The position numbers and the translations under genes are program-made. Under the pieces are notes generated by a model. That model had not been told where the DNA came from and ran no database searches. It saw nothing but the letters and a program-made list of their open reading frames with translations. Shown piece after piece: positions 27,915 through 37,064 of a DNA stretch of 64,000 nt; positions within the stretch are counted from its first letter, which is position 1, and the number at the start of each line of letters is the position of its first letter. This stretch comes from Ectopseudomonas mendocina. GTDB taxonomy: Bacteria > Pseudomonadota > Gammaproteobacteria > Pseudomonadales > Pseudomonadaceae. The stretch lies in contig NZ_SCFY01000004.1 in NCBI RefSeq assembly GCF_007049795.1, positions 186,001 through 250,000 of the forward strand, in the 5' to 3' direction.

Positions 27915-29816
27915 ATGCCGACCACTTTCCACGAGATCCCCCGCGAGCGCCCGTTGACGCCGCTGCTCGACAGCGCCAACACGCCCGACGAACTGCGCCG
28001 CCTGGCCGAAGCGGACCTGGAAACCCTCGCTGACGAACTGCGCCAATACCTGCTCTACAGCGTTGGCCAGAGCGGCGGGCACTTCGGTGCCGGCCTCGGC
28101 GTGATCGAGCTGACCATCGCCCTGCATTACGTTTTCGACACCCCCGATGACCGTCTGGTATGGGACGTCGGCCATCAGGCCTACCCGCACAAGATCCTCA
28201 CCGGCCGTCGCGAGCGCATGGGCAGCCTGCGCCAGAAGGACGGCCTGGCCGCCTTCCCGCGCCGTAGCGAGAGCGAGTACGACACCTTCGGCGTCGGCCA
28301 CTCCAGCACCAGCATCAGCGCGGCGCTGGGCATGGCCATCGCCGCCCGTCTGAAAGGCGAGAAGCGCAAGAGCGTGGCGGTGATCGGCGACGGCGCCCTG
28401 ACCGCTGGCATGGCCTTCGAGGCACTGAACCACGCCACCGACGTCGGCGCCAACATGCTGGTGATCCTCAATGACAACGACATGTCGATCTCCAAGAACG
28501 TCGGCGGCCTGTCCAACTACCTGGCCAAGATCATCTCCAGCCGCACCTACGCCAGCATGCGCGAGGGCAGCAAGAAGATCCTCTCGCGCCTGCCCGGCGC
28601 CTGGGAAATCGCGCGCAAGGTAGAAGAACACGCCAAGGGCATGCTGGTACCCGGCACCCTGTTCGAGGAACTGGGCTGGAACTATGTCGGCCCCATCGAC
28701 GGCCACGACCTGCCCACGCTGCTGGCCACCCTGCGTAACATGCGCGACCTCGACGGTCCGCAGTTCCTCCATGTGGTGACCAAGAAGGGCAAGGGCTTCG
28801 CCCCGGCCGAGGCCGACCCCATCGGCTACCACGCCATCACCAAGCTGGAGCCGGTGACGCCTGTCGCTGCACCCAAGAAGCCCAGCGGCCCGAAGTACTC
28901 CAACGTCTTCGGCCAGTGGCTGTGCGACATGGCCGAGCAGGACGCGCGCATGGTCGGCATTACCCCGGCGATGAAGGAAGGCTCGGATCTGGTGGCGTTC
29001 AGCGAGCGCTTCCCCGAGCGCTACTTCGACGTGGCGATTGCCGAGCAGCACGCCGTGACCCTCGCGGCCGGCATGGCCTGCGAGGGCGCCAAGCCGGTGG
29101 TGGCGATCTACTCCACCTTCCTCCAGCGCGCCTATGACCAACTGATCCACGACGTGGCCGTCCAGCACCTCGATGTGCTGTTCGCCATCGACCGTGCCGG
29201 TCTGGTCGGCGAAGACGGCCCGACCCACGCCGGCAGCTTCGACCTGTCCTACCTGCGCTGCATCCCCGGCATGCTAGTGATGACCCCGAGCGACGAGAAC
29301 GAGATGCGCCGTATGCTCACCACCGGCCACCTGTTCGACGGCCCGGCAGCGGTGCGCTACCCGCGTGGCACCGGCCCCAATGCAGCGCTCGATGCCGGCC
29401 TGGAGCCGCTGGAAATTGGCAAGGCGGTGGTACGCCGCCAGGGCAAGGGCGTAGCCCTGCTGGCCTTCGGCGTGCAACTGGCCGAAGCCCTGCGCGTGGG
29501 TGAAACCCTGGATGCCACGGTGGTCGACATGCGCTTCGTCAAACCGCTGGACGAAGCCCTGCTGCGCGAACTGGCAGGCAGCCACGCGCTGCTGGTGACC
29601 ATCGAGGAAAACAGCATCATGGGCGGCGCCGGTAGTGCGGTCAGCGAATTCTTCGCCGCCGAGAACATCCAGCTGCCGATGCTGCACCTGGGCCTGCCCG
29701 ACTACTACGTCGAGCACGCCAAACCCAGCCAGATGCTCGCCGAGTGCGGTCTCGACGAAGCCGGCATCGAACGCGCGGTACGCGAGCGCCTGAGCATGAA
29801 GCCCGCTCATCGTTGA
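27915..29816 (+). CDS. dxs: 1-deoxy-D-xylulose-5-phosphate synthase
   Basis: This 633-residue thiamine-diphosphate enzyme makes DXP from pyruvate and glyceraldehyde 3-phosphate, the first step of the MEP pathway. It has [38 protein letters not shown], the TPP motif [19 protein letters not shown]...NDN, and [18 protein letters not shown] in the transketolase-like domain. The ATG at 27915 gives the usual N-terminus [14 protein letters not shown] 104-nt gap separates it from the carboxylase gene and probably contains its promoter. Confidence 0.97.
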   Translation: MPTTFHEIPRERPLTPLLDSANTPDELRRLAEADLETLADELRQYLLYSVGQSGGHFGAGLGVIELTIALHYVFDTPDDRLVWDVGHQAYPHKILTGRRERMGSLRQKDGLAAFPRRSESEYDTFGVGHSSTSISAALGMAIAARLKGEKRKSVAVIGDGALTAGMAFEALNHATDVGANMLVILNDNDMSISKNVGGLSNYLAKIISSRTYASMREGSKKILSRLPGAWEIARKVEEHAKGMLVPGTLFEELGWNYVGPIDGHDLPTLLATLRNMRDLDGPQFLHVVTKKGKGFAPAEADPIGYHAITKLEPVTPVAAPKKPSGPKYSNVFGQWLCDMAEQDARMVGITPAMKEGSDLVAFSERFPERYFDVAIAEQHAVTLAAGMACEGAKPVVAIYSTFLQRAYDQLIHDVAVQHLDVLFAIDRAGLVGEDGPTHAGSFDLSYLRCIPGMLVMTPSDENEMRRMLTTGHLFDGPAAVRYPRGTGPNAALDAGLEPLEIGKAVVRRQGKGVALLAFGVQLAEALRVGETLDATVVDMRFVKPLDEALLRELAGSHALLVTIEENSIMGGAGSAVSEFFAAENIQLPMLHLGLPDYYVEHAKPSQMLAECGLDEAGIERAVRERLSMKPAHR

Positions 29817-29846
29817 ATGAGCGGAGCTTGCTTGTCACTCATACGC

Positions 29847-29866
29847 GCGCGCACTAAGGTGCGCGC
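29847..29866 (+). terminator. GC-rich hairpin after dxs
   Basis: GCGCGCAC (29847-29854) pairs with GTGCGCGC (29859-29866) around a TAAG loop, 30 nt after the dxs stop. The T-tract is weak (CATTCATGTT), so it is a plausible but imperfect terminator, immediately before the cobalamin riboswitch. Confidence 0.5.
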
Positions 29867-29869
29867 CAT

Positions 29870-30041
29870 TCATGTTCCGCCAGGGTGCGCTGCGCAAGCG
29901 GCGTTAAACGGGAAGTCGGTGTGAATCCGGCGCTGCCCCCGCAACGGTAATCGACTGCAAGTGCTGAGCTTGCGCCACGTCCAACAGCCACTGGGCCATG
30001 CCTGGGAAGGCGGACGCGGGTCGAGAGCCCGGAGACCGGCC
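29870..30041 (+). promoter_or_regulatory. Cobalamin riboswitch upstream of btuB
   Basis: Typical adenosylcobalamin-riboswitch elements occur in order: GGGAAGTCGGTGTGAATCCG (about 29910-29929), GCTGCCCCCGCAACGGTAA (about 29932-29950), and the B12 box GAGCCCGGAGACCGGCC (30025-30041). A long hairpin with arms 30065-30072/30106-30113 and 30079-30085/30096-30102 follows, then the Shine-Dalgarno GAGGAA of btuB. Ligand binding is expected to lower btuB expression. Whether control is at transcription or translation is not clear; the hairpin has no T-tract. Confidence 0.93.
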
Positions 30042-30145
30042 AAGGCGGTGCGACTGGTGTTGCGGAGGGCAGCACGGTCAAGCGCCGCCCTGCCCGCGCT
30101 TGTTTCTGCCCTCCTCGAACGTCTGCCGACCCTTGAGGAAAGATA

Positions 30146-32011
30146 ATGAAACTGTCTCGTCTGGCTCTGGCCATCGCCGTCATGCCAGGTCTCTCGCTGG
30201 CCGCCGAGCCCTACGTGGCCGAGCCGCTGGTCGTCACCTCCGGACGCCTGGCCGAACCGCAAGCGCAGGCCACCGCTGCCACCATGGTGTTCGAGCGGGA
30301 CGACATCGAGCGCCTGCAGGTCAGCAGCGTTACCGAGCTACTGGAGCGTGTGCCCGGCCTCAGCGTCGTCCGCACTGGCGGTGCCGGCAGCCAGACGGGC
30401 GTGTTCCTGCGCGGCACCAGCACGGCACAAACCCTGGTCCTGGTCGACGGCCAACGTATCGCGGCCGCCTCCAGCGGCACCAGCAGCCTGGAGTTTCTCG
30501 CCCCCGAGCAGATCGAGCGTATCGAAGTGGTTCGTGGAGCGCGCTCGGCGCTGTATGGCTCCGACGCCATTGGCGGGGTGATTCAGATTTTCACTCGCCA
30601 AGGCGATGGCCAGGGCCTCAAGCCTTACGCGCGCCTGGCGGCTGGCAGCGACAGCACTTACCAGCGCAGCCTCGGCCTCTCCGGCGGCGACGAACGCACA
30701 CGCTTTCACCTGGGAGCGGCCCTGGACGAGACAGCCGGCATCGACGCCACCCGAGACGGTTTCGGCGCCAATGGCGACGATGACGCCTACCGCAACCGCT
30801 CGCTCAGCCTGAGTCTGTCGCACAGCTTCAACGATTCGCTGCAGGTTGGCTTCAATGCGCTCGATCAGCGGGGGCAGGTGGAGTATGACGACACCTTCAC
30901 TGGCTCCCTTCCAACCACAGATTTTCTGCTCAGCAGCATCTCTGGTTTTATCGATGCTCGTGTTACCGAAATCTGGAACAGCCGCCTGGAACTAGGACAC
31001 AGCGAGGACAAGCGCGACAGCGGCAACGACCAGCCAGGCGGTACCGTCAGCCAGTTCAATACCTACCGCGACGCAGCAAACTGGCTGAACACCCTGACAC
31101 TCAACGAAAACCACCAACTGCTGCTAGGTCTGGACTGGTATGAAGATCGAGCACAGGGCACAACGGACTTTGTCGAAGACTCACGCTGGAACCGCGCGGC
31201 CTTCGTCCAGCACCGTTATATCGGAGAAGCGTTCTCGACCGAGCTGGGGGTGCGCCACGACGACAACCAGCAATTTGGTAACGAGAACACATGGAACGCG
31301 GCATTGACCTTACCCCTCAACAACGCCAACGACCTTATCCTGTCGTACAGCGAAGGCTTCCGCGCCCCGACCTTCAACGACCTTTACTACCCGGACTTCT
31401 GCTTTGGTGGCATGTGCTTCCCCAGCGCCAACCCCGACCTCGCCCCGGAACGCTCCAAGAGCTACGAGCTGCAATGGCGCAGCCGTTACAGCGACACAGG
31501 ATCGTTGCAGGCTTCCGTGTATCGAACTGATATCGAGGACGCCATCGTCCTGGACGAGAACTTCATTCCACAGAACGTCCAGACAGCCCGGATCAATGGC
31601 TTCGAAGCCGCCGTGCAGCAGGAGTTGTTCGGCTGGCAAGGCAATCTCGCGTTAGCCCTGATCGACCCGCGTGACCGCGCCAGCGGTCATACCCTGCAAC
31701 GCCGCGCCAAACGCACGTTGAGCCTGGACCTCGACCGCCGCTTTGGCGATGTGTCGGTGGGCGCAGGCTGGCGTGCGATCAATGGCCGTTACGACGATGC
31801 CGACAACGAGATCGAAATAAGCGGCTACGGTCTGCTAAGCCTGCGCGCCGCCTGGCAGGCCAATGAGGAACTGGGGCTGAGTCTGAAGCTGGATAATCTG
31901 CTGGACAAGGATTACGCAGAAGCGACCTACAGCACACCCAATGGCCGTTTCGGCTACAACAGCGCCGGGCGTACCGCGCTGTTCGCCGTCACCTGGACGC
32001 CGCAACTCTGA
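30146..32011 (+). CDS. btuB: TonB-dependent vitamin B12 receptor
   Basis: This 621-residue outer-membrane receptor has a signal peptide (MKLSRLALAIAVMPGLSLAA) and a TonB box-like EPLVVTSGR. A plug domain follows (VTELLERVPGLSVVRTGGAGSQTGVFLRG; IERIEVVRGARSALYGSDAIGGVIQI), then a 22-strand-type barrel ending AGRTALFAVTWTPQL. It imports cobalamin across the outer membrane. The cobalamin riboswitch upstream confirms the substrate. A BtuF-like gene lies convergently downstream. Confidence 0.96.
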   Translation: MKLSRLALAIAVMPGLSLAAEPYVAEPLVVTSGRLAEPQAQATAATMVFERDDIERLQVSSVTELLERVPGLSVVRTGGAGSQTGVFLRGTSTAQTLVLVDGQRIAAASSGTSSLEFLAPEQIERIEVVRGARSALYGSDAIGGVIQIFTRQGDGQGLKPYARLAAGSDSTYQRSLGLSGGDERTRFHLGAALDETAGIDATRDGFGANGDDDAYRNRSLSLSLSHSFNDSLQVGFNALDQRGQVEYDDTFTGSLPTTDFLLSSISGFIDARVTEIWNSRLELGHSEDKRDSGNDQPGGTVSQFNTYRDAANWLNTLTLNENHQLLLGLDWYEDRAQGTTDFVEDSRWNRAAFVQHRYIGEAFSTELGVRHDDNQQFGNENTWNAALTLPLNNANDLILSYSEGFRAPTFNDLYYPDFCFGGMCFPSANPDLAPERSKSYELQWRSRYSDTGSLQASVYRTDIEDAIVLDENFIPQNVQTARINGFEAAVQQELFGWQGNLALALIDPRDRASGHTLQRRAKRTLSLDLDRRFGDVSVGAGWRAINGRYDDADNEIEISGYGLLSLRAAWQANEELGLSLKLDNLLDKDYAEATYSTPNGRFGYNSAGRTALFAVTWTPQL

Positions 32012-32015
32012 CCTT

Positions 32016-32064
32016 GGTGCGCACGGCGCACCCTACCACCGCTGTAGGGTGCGCCGTGCGCACC
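32016..32064. repeat. Extragenic palindrome (GTAGGGTGCGCCGTGCGCACC family)
   Basis: Perfect 21-bp arms (32016-32036 and 32044-32064) surround a 7-nt loop between convergent btuB and the BtuF-like gene. It is probably used as a bidirectional terminator. Related copies are at 44166-44263 and 48146-48188. Confidence 0.85.
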
Positions 32065-32075
32065 GCCTGAAGGGG

Positions 32076-32870
32076 CTACCGCGCACCCGCCATCCGCTCA
32101 CATAACTGCTCGATGGCGCCCAGCATCTGCCGGCTGGGCCTTTCCAGGCCCCTGTCCGGCACCGCCCAGACCTGCTCCAGACGCACGGCATGCAACTGCG
32201 ACCAGGCCTGCCAGGCGCTCAACTCAGCATTGCTGCCGCCGAGTATCACGTCTGGGTCACGCGCCAACACAGCCTCCACACTGACCTGTGGCGCCGGCTG
32301 CGGTAGATCGGCGAACAGGTTGCGCGCGCCGCACACCTGCAAGGCGTCACCGATCAATTGCTCGCCACCGATGGTGTAAAGCGGTTGGTGCCAGACCTGA
32401 TAGAACACCGTCAGGGGCTGCTCCCGCTGGTAGCGCTGGCGCAGCGCGTGCAGCTCGGCGCGAAACTCGGCCGCCAGCCGCTCGCCCTGCTCCATCCGGC
32501 CCACTCGCTCACCAATACGCACGAAGGCATCGCCGAGCTGGTCAAGGCGCTGCGGCTCGACGATCAGCAGGTCGATACCGAAACGCTGCAACTGCGCTTG
32601 TTGCGCCGGCGGCACGCTGCCAGGGGCGATAAGGATCAGATCCGGCGCCAGTTGCAGCAGTCGCTCGAATTCCAGCTGACCATAACGACCAACAGTGGGC
32701 AGGTGCACCAGCGCGGCGGGACGCTCATCGCCTTCGAGCACGCCGACCAGCAGTTCAGCAGCCTCCAGGTCGAGCATGATTTCACTGAGCGAGGGGGCCA
32801 GGCTGATCACACGCTCGGCAGCTGACAGCGGCAACGCCAGCAGGCAAAGCGCGAGCAGCAGCGTGCGCAT
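32076..32870 (-). CDS. BtuF-like periplasmic cobalamin-binding protein
   Basis: This 264-residue protein has a signal peptide ([18 protein letters not shown]) and the two-lobe helical backbone of the BtuF/FhuD class: RVISLAPSLSEIMLDL, FERLLQLAPDLILIAPG and VSVEAVLARDPDVILGG. It should bind cobalamin or a cobinamide in the periplasm. No BtuCD genes are adjacent. The start at 32870 overlaps the stop of the upstream gene by 1 nt (TGATG). A longer in-frame reading into the upstream gene region is rejected because the signal peptide marks the true start. The neighbouring btuB supports the call. Confidence 0.87.
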   Translation of the reverse strand: MRTLLLALCLLALPLSAAERVISLAPSLSEIMLDLEAAELLVGVLEGDERPAALVHLPTVGRYGQLEFERLLQLAPDLILIAPGSVPPAQQAQLQRFGIDLLIVEPQRLDQLGDAFVRIGERVGRMEQGERLAAEFRAELHALRQRYQREQPLTVFYQVWHQPLYTIGGEQLIGDALQVCGARNLFADLPQPAPQVSVEAVLARDPDVILGGSNAELSAWQAWSQLHAVRLEQVWAVPDRGLERPSRQMLGAIEQLCERMAGAR

Positions 32871-33283
32871 CAACCCAACTGGCGGGGTATGCGGTAGAGG
32901 CTGTGCAGCACGATGGACGACAGCGCCAGCAGTACCAGCGGGATCGCCTCGAGACCAGCAAGGACTGCCAACGCGGCAATCCACGCAGGCAGCGCCGCGC
33001 CAAGCAAGGCGCGCAAACGAACACGATCCAGCTCCAGCCAGGCGGCAGGCTCGGCGTCGCTGTCGAGGGCCTTCTCGGTCGCAATCAGGGCACGTTTGTA
33101 AGCGGAGAACAGCGGCAGGCTGACGAACATCGAGGCCAGGCCGGCAATGAACATCGGCATGCTCATGACCGTGTGACCGCCACCGCCGAACAGCAGGTTG
33201 AACATGAACAAGGGCGCCAGCGCCACGCCCAGTTGACGCCACCAGGCCAGCGCAAGACGCCGCTTTACCTGGCCTCGGGTCAC
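32870..33283 (-). CDS. Conserved small membrane protein between ribA and the BtuF-like gene
   Basis: This 137-residue protein has about four hydrophobic segments ([71 protein letters not shown]). I do not recognise a named family. It starts with GTG at 33283, overlapping ribA by 4 nt (GTGA), and its stop overlaps the next start by 1 nt. All three genes are therefore translationally coupled. A role in cobalamin uptake or membrane placement is possible by position only. Confidence 0.8.
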   Translation of the reverse strand: MTRGQVKRRLALAWWRQLGVALAPLFMFNLLFGGGGHTVMSMPMFIAGLASMFVSLPLFSAYKRALIATEKALDSDAEPAAWLELDRVRLRALLGAALPAWIAALAVLAGLEAIPLVLLALSSIVLHSLYRIPRQLG

Positions 33284-33900
33284 AGGCGCTCCTCGGTCTC
33301 ACCCTGATGCTGGTTGCCCAGCATATGACCGAGCTTACCGGCCTTGGTGGCGAGGTAGCGCTTGTTGTAGGGGTTGTGTGCAATCTGCAGTGGCACACGG
33401 TGGTCCACGGCGATCCCCATGTCACCCAGCGCTTTGACCTTGCGCGGGTTATTGGTCATCAGCTTGAGGCTGTCGATGCCCAGATGCTCGAGCATCGGCA
33501 GGCAGATGGCGTAGTCACGCTGGTCAGCACCGAAACCCAGGCGCTCGTTGGCTTCCACGGTATCGGCGCCACCGTCCTGCAGCTCATAGGCGCGGATCTT
33601 GTTCAGCAGACCAATGCCCCGGCCCTCCTGACGCAGATATAGCAGCACGCCGCGACCTTCGTTGGCGATGGCCTGCAGCGCAGCCTGCAGTTGGGCACCA
33701 CAATCGCAACGCAGGCTGAACAGCGCGTCGCCGGTCAGGCATTCGGAGTGCAGACGCCCCAGCACCGGTGCACCGTCGGCAACATTGCCGAAGGTCAGGG
33801 CGACATGTTCCTTGCCGGTAACCTCATCGAGGAAACCATGCATGGTGAACACACCGAAGGGCGTGGGCAGTTGGGAGGCGGCGACGAACACGACGGACAC
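33280..33900 (-). CDS. ribA: GTP cyclohydrolase II
   Basis: This 206-residue enzyme opens GTP to start riboflavin synthesis. The zinc cysteines are intact ([22 protein letters not shown]), as are the catalytic [15 protein letters not shown] and MTNNPRKV. The start is GTG at 33900 with AGGAG a few bases upstream, giving [16 protein letters not shown]; an ATG 39 nt further upstream is less likely. This is the only GTP cyclohydrolase II in the window with a complete zinc site. Confidence 0.95.
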   Translation of the reverse strand: MSVVFVAASQLPTPFGVFTMHGFLDEVTGKEHVALTFGNVADGAPVLGRLHSECLTGDALFSLRCDCGAQLQAALQAIANEGRGVLLYLRQEGRGIGLLNKIRAYELQDGGADTVEANERLGFGADQRDYAICLPMLEHLGIDSLKLMTNNPRKVKALGDMGIAVDHRVPLQIAHNPYNKRYLATKAGKLGHMLGNQHQGETEERL

Positions 33901-34011
33901 CGGATGCTCCTGGCAATGAGTACTAAACAGGGCCGGCATTGTATCAGCAGGCCCCACTGGCGGGTCAGTCAGAATTGCCGATCATCGGTATCGAAACGCT
34001 CAATGAAAGTC

Positions 34012-34656
34012 TCAGAGTTTGGATTCGAGCACCAGCATGCCCTGCTCCTCGCGCCAGCCCACCCGACTGAGGAAGCTCATGCCCAGCAGGGCTTCATGCG
34101 GTGCACTCCCCTCCAGCACCACGGCCTCGACGCCGAGCACCTCGAGATCGCCGACCTTGACCCGGTCAAGCATCACGCGCCAGCCACGCGCGACACCACT
34201 GGCGGTGTTGACCTGTAGAGGCCGGCCACTGACTCGATAATCGATACCTAGGCGCCGGGCATGCGCGTCATTGAGAGCCACCGAGGTGGCACCGGTGTCC
34301 ACTAGAAACTGCACCGTCTGGCCGTTGACCGACCCGGCGACCCAATAGTGGCCACCAATACCCTTGGCGATACTCAGGCGTTTTCTCACCGGCTCGGCAA
34401 AACCGGCACTGTATTCCCGACTCAATGGATAGGCGCGCTCGACACCCTCGACACGCAGCACCGCCCCCTGCTTGTCGACGCTGACCACCTCTACCCCGCC
34501 CGGACCGGTCTGGCCGACCCGCACCAGCTTGCGCTGGCCATCGACATTGACCACTGCGGCCCCGGGGAACAGCCCAACCACCTGAACCTGAGAAGCAGCG
34601 CAGACAACACTCGACCCCAACAGCGCCAACGCGGCGAGACAGTGACGAAACTGCAT
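34012..34656 (-). CDS. Periplasmic retropepsin-like aspartic protease (clan AA)
   Basis: This 214-residue protein has a signal peptide (MQFRHCLAALALLGSSVVCA), then a small beta domain (VVNVDGQRKLVRVGQTGPGGVEVVSV), and a retropepsin domain with the catalytic motif FLVDTGATSVAL and a C-terminal ALLGMSFL loop. Single-domain proteases of this kind must dimerise for activity. The substrate is unknown. It ends about 110 nt before the ribA start and lies 18 nt after the solute-binding-like gene; both run on the minus strand. Confidence 0.85.
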   Translation of the reverse strand: MQFRHCLAALALLGSSVVCAASQVQVVGLFPGAAVVNVDGQRKLVRVGQTGPGGVEVVSVDKQGAVLRVEGVERAYPLSREYSAGFAEPVRKRLSIAKGIGGHYWVAGSVNGQTVQFLVDTGATSVALNDAHARRLGIDYRVSGRPLQVNTASGVARGWRVMLDRVKVGDLEVLGVEAVVLEGSAPHEALLGMSFLSRVGWREEQGMLVLESKL

Positions 34657-34674
34657 GTAGGACGGCCTCCCGGC

Positions 34675-35403
34675 TCAATCGAAGGGATAAGGCTGCTGCC
34701 AGCGCGCGAAGATTGGCCGTAACGTCCCGGCCTTGACCAGCAGCGCCATGCGCTGATCGAACAGCTCGGCCAGGGCGCGCCCTCTGACGTTATCGGCAAA
34801 ACCGATGTAAAGCGGCAACCAGGTCAGCTCGACCAACTGATAGCGGCCGCGTCGCGCAACATTCGCCAGCAGCAGCTCGAGTTCCGAATGGGAGTCGATA
34901 TGGAAATCGGCATGCCCCTGATCAAGCATGCCAAGAATATCGCTATGCTGCCGAACTTCCCGGTAATGCCGCACATTCGGCAGATAGCGCTGGTATTCGT
35001 AGCCGCGCTTCCAGACCAGATGCAGCTCACCGAGCGACTCCAGCGTGGGGGCCGGCTTGCCGCGCAGACCGAGTGCACTGACGCGCTCGCCGTCGTAATG
35101 CCAGCGCGGATACAGCACACCTTCAGCTATTTCATCGCGGTAGGAACCCACCCAGGCATCGGCACTGCCACGCTGCACCAGACCTACCGCACGGGTGTAA
35201 GGTACGCTCTGCACATGCAAGCGCACCCCGACCGGCTCGAACACCTCACGCAGGATATCCCAGGCCATGCCCGTGCCGTCGGCATTGGTGTGCCCTTCCC
35301 AGACTTCGCTGGCCACCTGAATCTCGTCCGGCGGCTGCAGTTCGGCATGCGCCGTCAGGATTACGCTCATGCCCAGCAGCAATGCCAACAGCCTCGCAGC
35401 CAT
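34675..35403 (-). CDS. Periplasmic solute-binding-like protein (SBP_bac_3 type)
   Basis: This 242-residue protein has a signal peptide (MAARLLALLLGMSVILTAHA) and the fold pattern of family-3 binding proteins (GMAWDILREVFEPVGVRLHV; YTRAVGLVQRGSADAWVGSYRDE). Pseudomonads carry many such orphan proteins without transporter genes nearby, as here. The ATG at 35403 directly precedes the signal peptide. It follows pgpA after 14 nt and probably shares its transcript. The ligand is unknown. Confidence 0.8.
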   Translation of the reverse strand: MAARLLALLLGMSVILTAHAELQPPDEIQVASEVWEGHTNADGTGMAWDILREVFEPVGVRLHVQSVPYTRAVGLVQRGSADAWVGSYRDEIAEGVLYPRWHYDGERVSALGLRGKPAPTLESLGELHLVWKRGYEYQRYLPNVRHYREVRQHSDILGMLDQGHADFHIDSHSELELLLANVARRGRYQLVELTWLPLYIGFADNVRGRALAELFDQRMALLVKAGTLRPIFARWQQPYPFD

Positions 35404-35417
35404 CTTTGCTTGCCTCT

Positions 35418-35945
35418 CTAAAAGCCCAACAGCGCTGCATAACGATCCCAACCCCACACCAGCCCCTGCATGGCCAACCAGGCGAAGACCCCGGCGATGA
35501 TGTCATCGAGCATGATGCCAACACCGCCGTGTACGTGGCGATCGACCCAGCGAATCGGCCAGGGCTTGACGATGTCGAACAGACGAAACATGAGAAAGCC
35601 TAGCAACAACCAGACCCAACCCTCGGGCACCAGCCAGAGGGTGATCCACATGCCGACCATTTCGTCCCAGACGATACCTTCATGGTCGTGCACGCGCAGG
35701 TCGTCGGCGACCTTGCCGCACAACCAGAAGCCGAACAGCATGGTGACCCCGAGCAGCAGCCAGTAGCCCCAGTCCGGCAGCATCTGCCACAGCGGCACGA
35801 ACGGCAGCGCCACCAGCGAGCCCCAGGTACCCGGCGCCTTGGGCAGCGTGCCGGAACCGAAGCCGAAGGCGATGAAGTGCCACGGATTGCGCCACACCGA
35901 GGGCGGTACGTATTCGGCGGGAACCTGGTTGGGGTGATCGGTCAC
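35418..35945 (-). CDS. pgpA: Phosphatidylglycerophosphatase A
   Basis: This 175-residue membrane enzyme dephosphorylates phosphatidylglycerophosphate. It shows FIAFGFGSGTLPKAPGTWGSL, DHEGIVWDEMVGMWI, FRLFDIVKPWPIRWVD and GVGIMLDDIIAGVFA, the conserved PgpA motifs. The GTG at 35945 is preferred because GGAG lies 6 nt upstream; the GTG at 35951 would touch that site. It is 15 nt downstream of thiL, the usual thiL-pgpA pairing. Confidence 0.95.
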   Translation of the reverse strand: MTDHPNQVPAEYVPPSVWRNPWHFIAFGFGSGTLPKAPGTWGSLVALPFVPLWQMLPDWGYWLLLGVTMLFGFWLCGKVADDLRVHDHEGIVWDEMVGMWITLWLVPEGWVWLLLGFLMFRLFDIVKPWPIRWVDRHVHGGVGIMLDDIIAGVFAWLAMQGLVWGWDRYAALLGF

Positions 35946-35960
35946 ACGCACTCCGTCCTG

Positions 35961-36914
35961 TCAGAAATGTTGATAGCCGCCGCGCGGCGGTTCGATTGGC
36001 TGGCCGTGGGCATCCAGCAGTTGCACTCCGGTGCCGTTCAGCACACGGCCGATAACTCGGACTTCAGGCCAGTCACGCTGAATGTCGGCGAGCAGCGCTG
36101 GCGGTAGGGTAAAGGCCAGGCGGTAATCATCGCCACCACCGAGCGCGCAGACCCGCGCCTGCTCTTCACCGGCAAAGGCACGCAGCGGCGCAGACATCGG
36201 CACACGCGCCAGCTCAATGTGCAGGGCGACCTGCGAGGCGTTGGCGATATGCCCGCAGTCAGCGAGCAGGCCGTCGGAAATATCCAGTGCTGCCGTGGCT
36301 CGGCCGCGCAGTGCCTGCCCCAGGGCCAGTTGCGGTTGCGGCGACCAGTAACGAGCCAGCAAAGGCTCGGCGACTTCAGGCGTTGCATCACGCTGAGCCA
36401 ATACCAGCGGCAGGGCGCCAGCGGCGTCACCCAGCTCGCCGCCGACGCACAGCAGATCACCCACCTGCGCACCGCTGCGCAACAGTGCCTGTCCGGCCGG
36501 CACACGGCCGAACACGGTCAGCGTCAGGCTTAGTGGGCCACGCGTGGTGTCACCACCGACCAACGCCAGCGAGCAATTCTCGGCCATCTGTTGCAGGCCA
36601 CGCGCGAACTCGGCCAGCCAGGCTTCACTGGCGCTCGGCAAGGTCAACGCGAGGGTAAAGGCCAGCGGCGTAGCGCCCATGGCAGCCAGGTCACTGGCGG
36701 AGACGGCCAGCGCACGCTGACCGAGAAGAAAGGCATCGCAGGCGTCGGGAAAGTGCACCCCGGCAACCAGCGTATCGGTGGACACCGCCAACTGCTCGCC
36801 CGCTGGCAACGCCAGCAGGGCGCAGTCATCGCCGATACCGCGAACCACGCCGTCACCGCCCTGAGCGCAACGGGCGGCGGCGAAATAGCGACGGATCAGC
36901 TCGAACTCATTCAC
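35961..36914 (-). CDS. thiL: Thiamine-monophosphate kinase
   Basis: This 317-residue kinase makes thiamine diphosphate. It starts VNEFELIRRYF (GTG 36914) and has GIGDDCALL, STDTLVAGVHFP, ASDLAAMGATP, GGDTTRGPLSLTLT, ALDISDGLLADC and GGGDDYRL, all canonical ThiL motifs. An upstream ATG at 36977 would add 21 residues that lie inside a repeated element and are not ThiL-like. No good Shine-Dalgarno sequence precedes the GTG. The 150-nt leader is mostly that element. Confidence 0.94.
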   Translation of the reverse strand: MNEFELIRRYFAAARCAQGGDGVVRGIGDDCALLALPAGEQLAVSTDTLVAGVHFPDACDAFLLGQRALAVSASDLAAMGATPLAFTLALTLPSASEAWLAEFARGLQQMAENCSLALVGGDTTRGPLSLTLTVFGRVPAGQALLRSGAQVGDLLCVGGELGDAAGALPLVLAQRDATPEVAEPLLARYWSPQPQLALGQALRGRATAALDISDGLLADCGHIANASQVALHIELARVPMSAPLRAFAGEEQARVCALGGGDDYRLAFTLPPALLADIQRDWPEVRVIGRVLNGTGVQLLDAHGQPIEPPRGGYQHF

Positions 36915-36923
36915 GGGCAAGCA

Positions 36924-37042
36924 ACGATCTGCTGCGCGTCGGCCTTGCTGCGTTAAAAGCAGACTCGGAATGCTCATGTGCTACAGCACACTGCGCTTCC
37001 TCGACTGCTTTTGCCTTGCATGGCTCTAGCTCGCAAGATCGT
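36924..37042 (-). repeat. Structured repeat element in the thiL leader (relative of the uvrA element)
   Basis: Read on the minus strand, this 119-bp element has short terminal inverted repeats (36924-36930 and 37036-37042). It aligns along its length with the element before uvrA (57852-57995), sharing for example GCAAGGC, GAAGCGCAG, TGAGCATTC and AACGCAGC in the same order. A central hairpin (TGTGCT/AGCACA, 36977-36990) replaces a different hairpin in the uvrA copy. It fills nearly all of the nusB-thiL gap, ending 10 nt before the thiL GTG. Confidence 0.72.
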
Positions 37043-37064
37043 GAATCAAGCATCCCCATAGGCC

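Noticed and set aside
32076-33425. Apparent 449-residue fusion of the BtuF-like protein with an N-terminal extension
   Set aside because: The extension overlaps the coupled membrane-protein gene and the end of ribA in another frame. A signal peptide begins exactly at 32870, so two separate genes are the simpler reading.
36915-36977. Extended N-terminus of ThiL from an ATG at 36977
   Set aside because: The added residues are encoded by the repeated element, and ThiL homologues start at the NEFELIRRYF segment.
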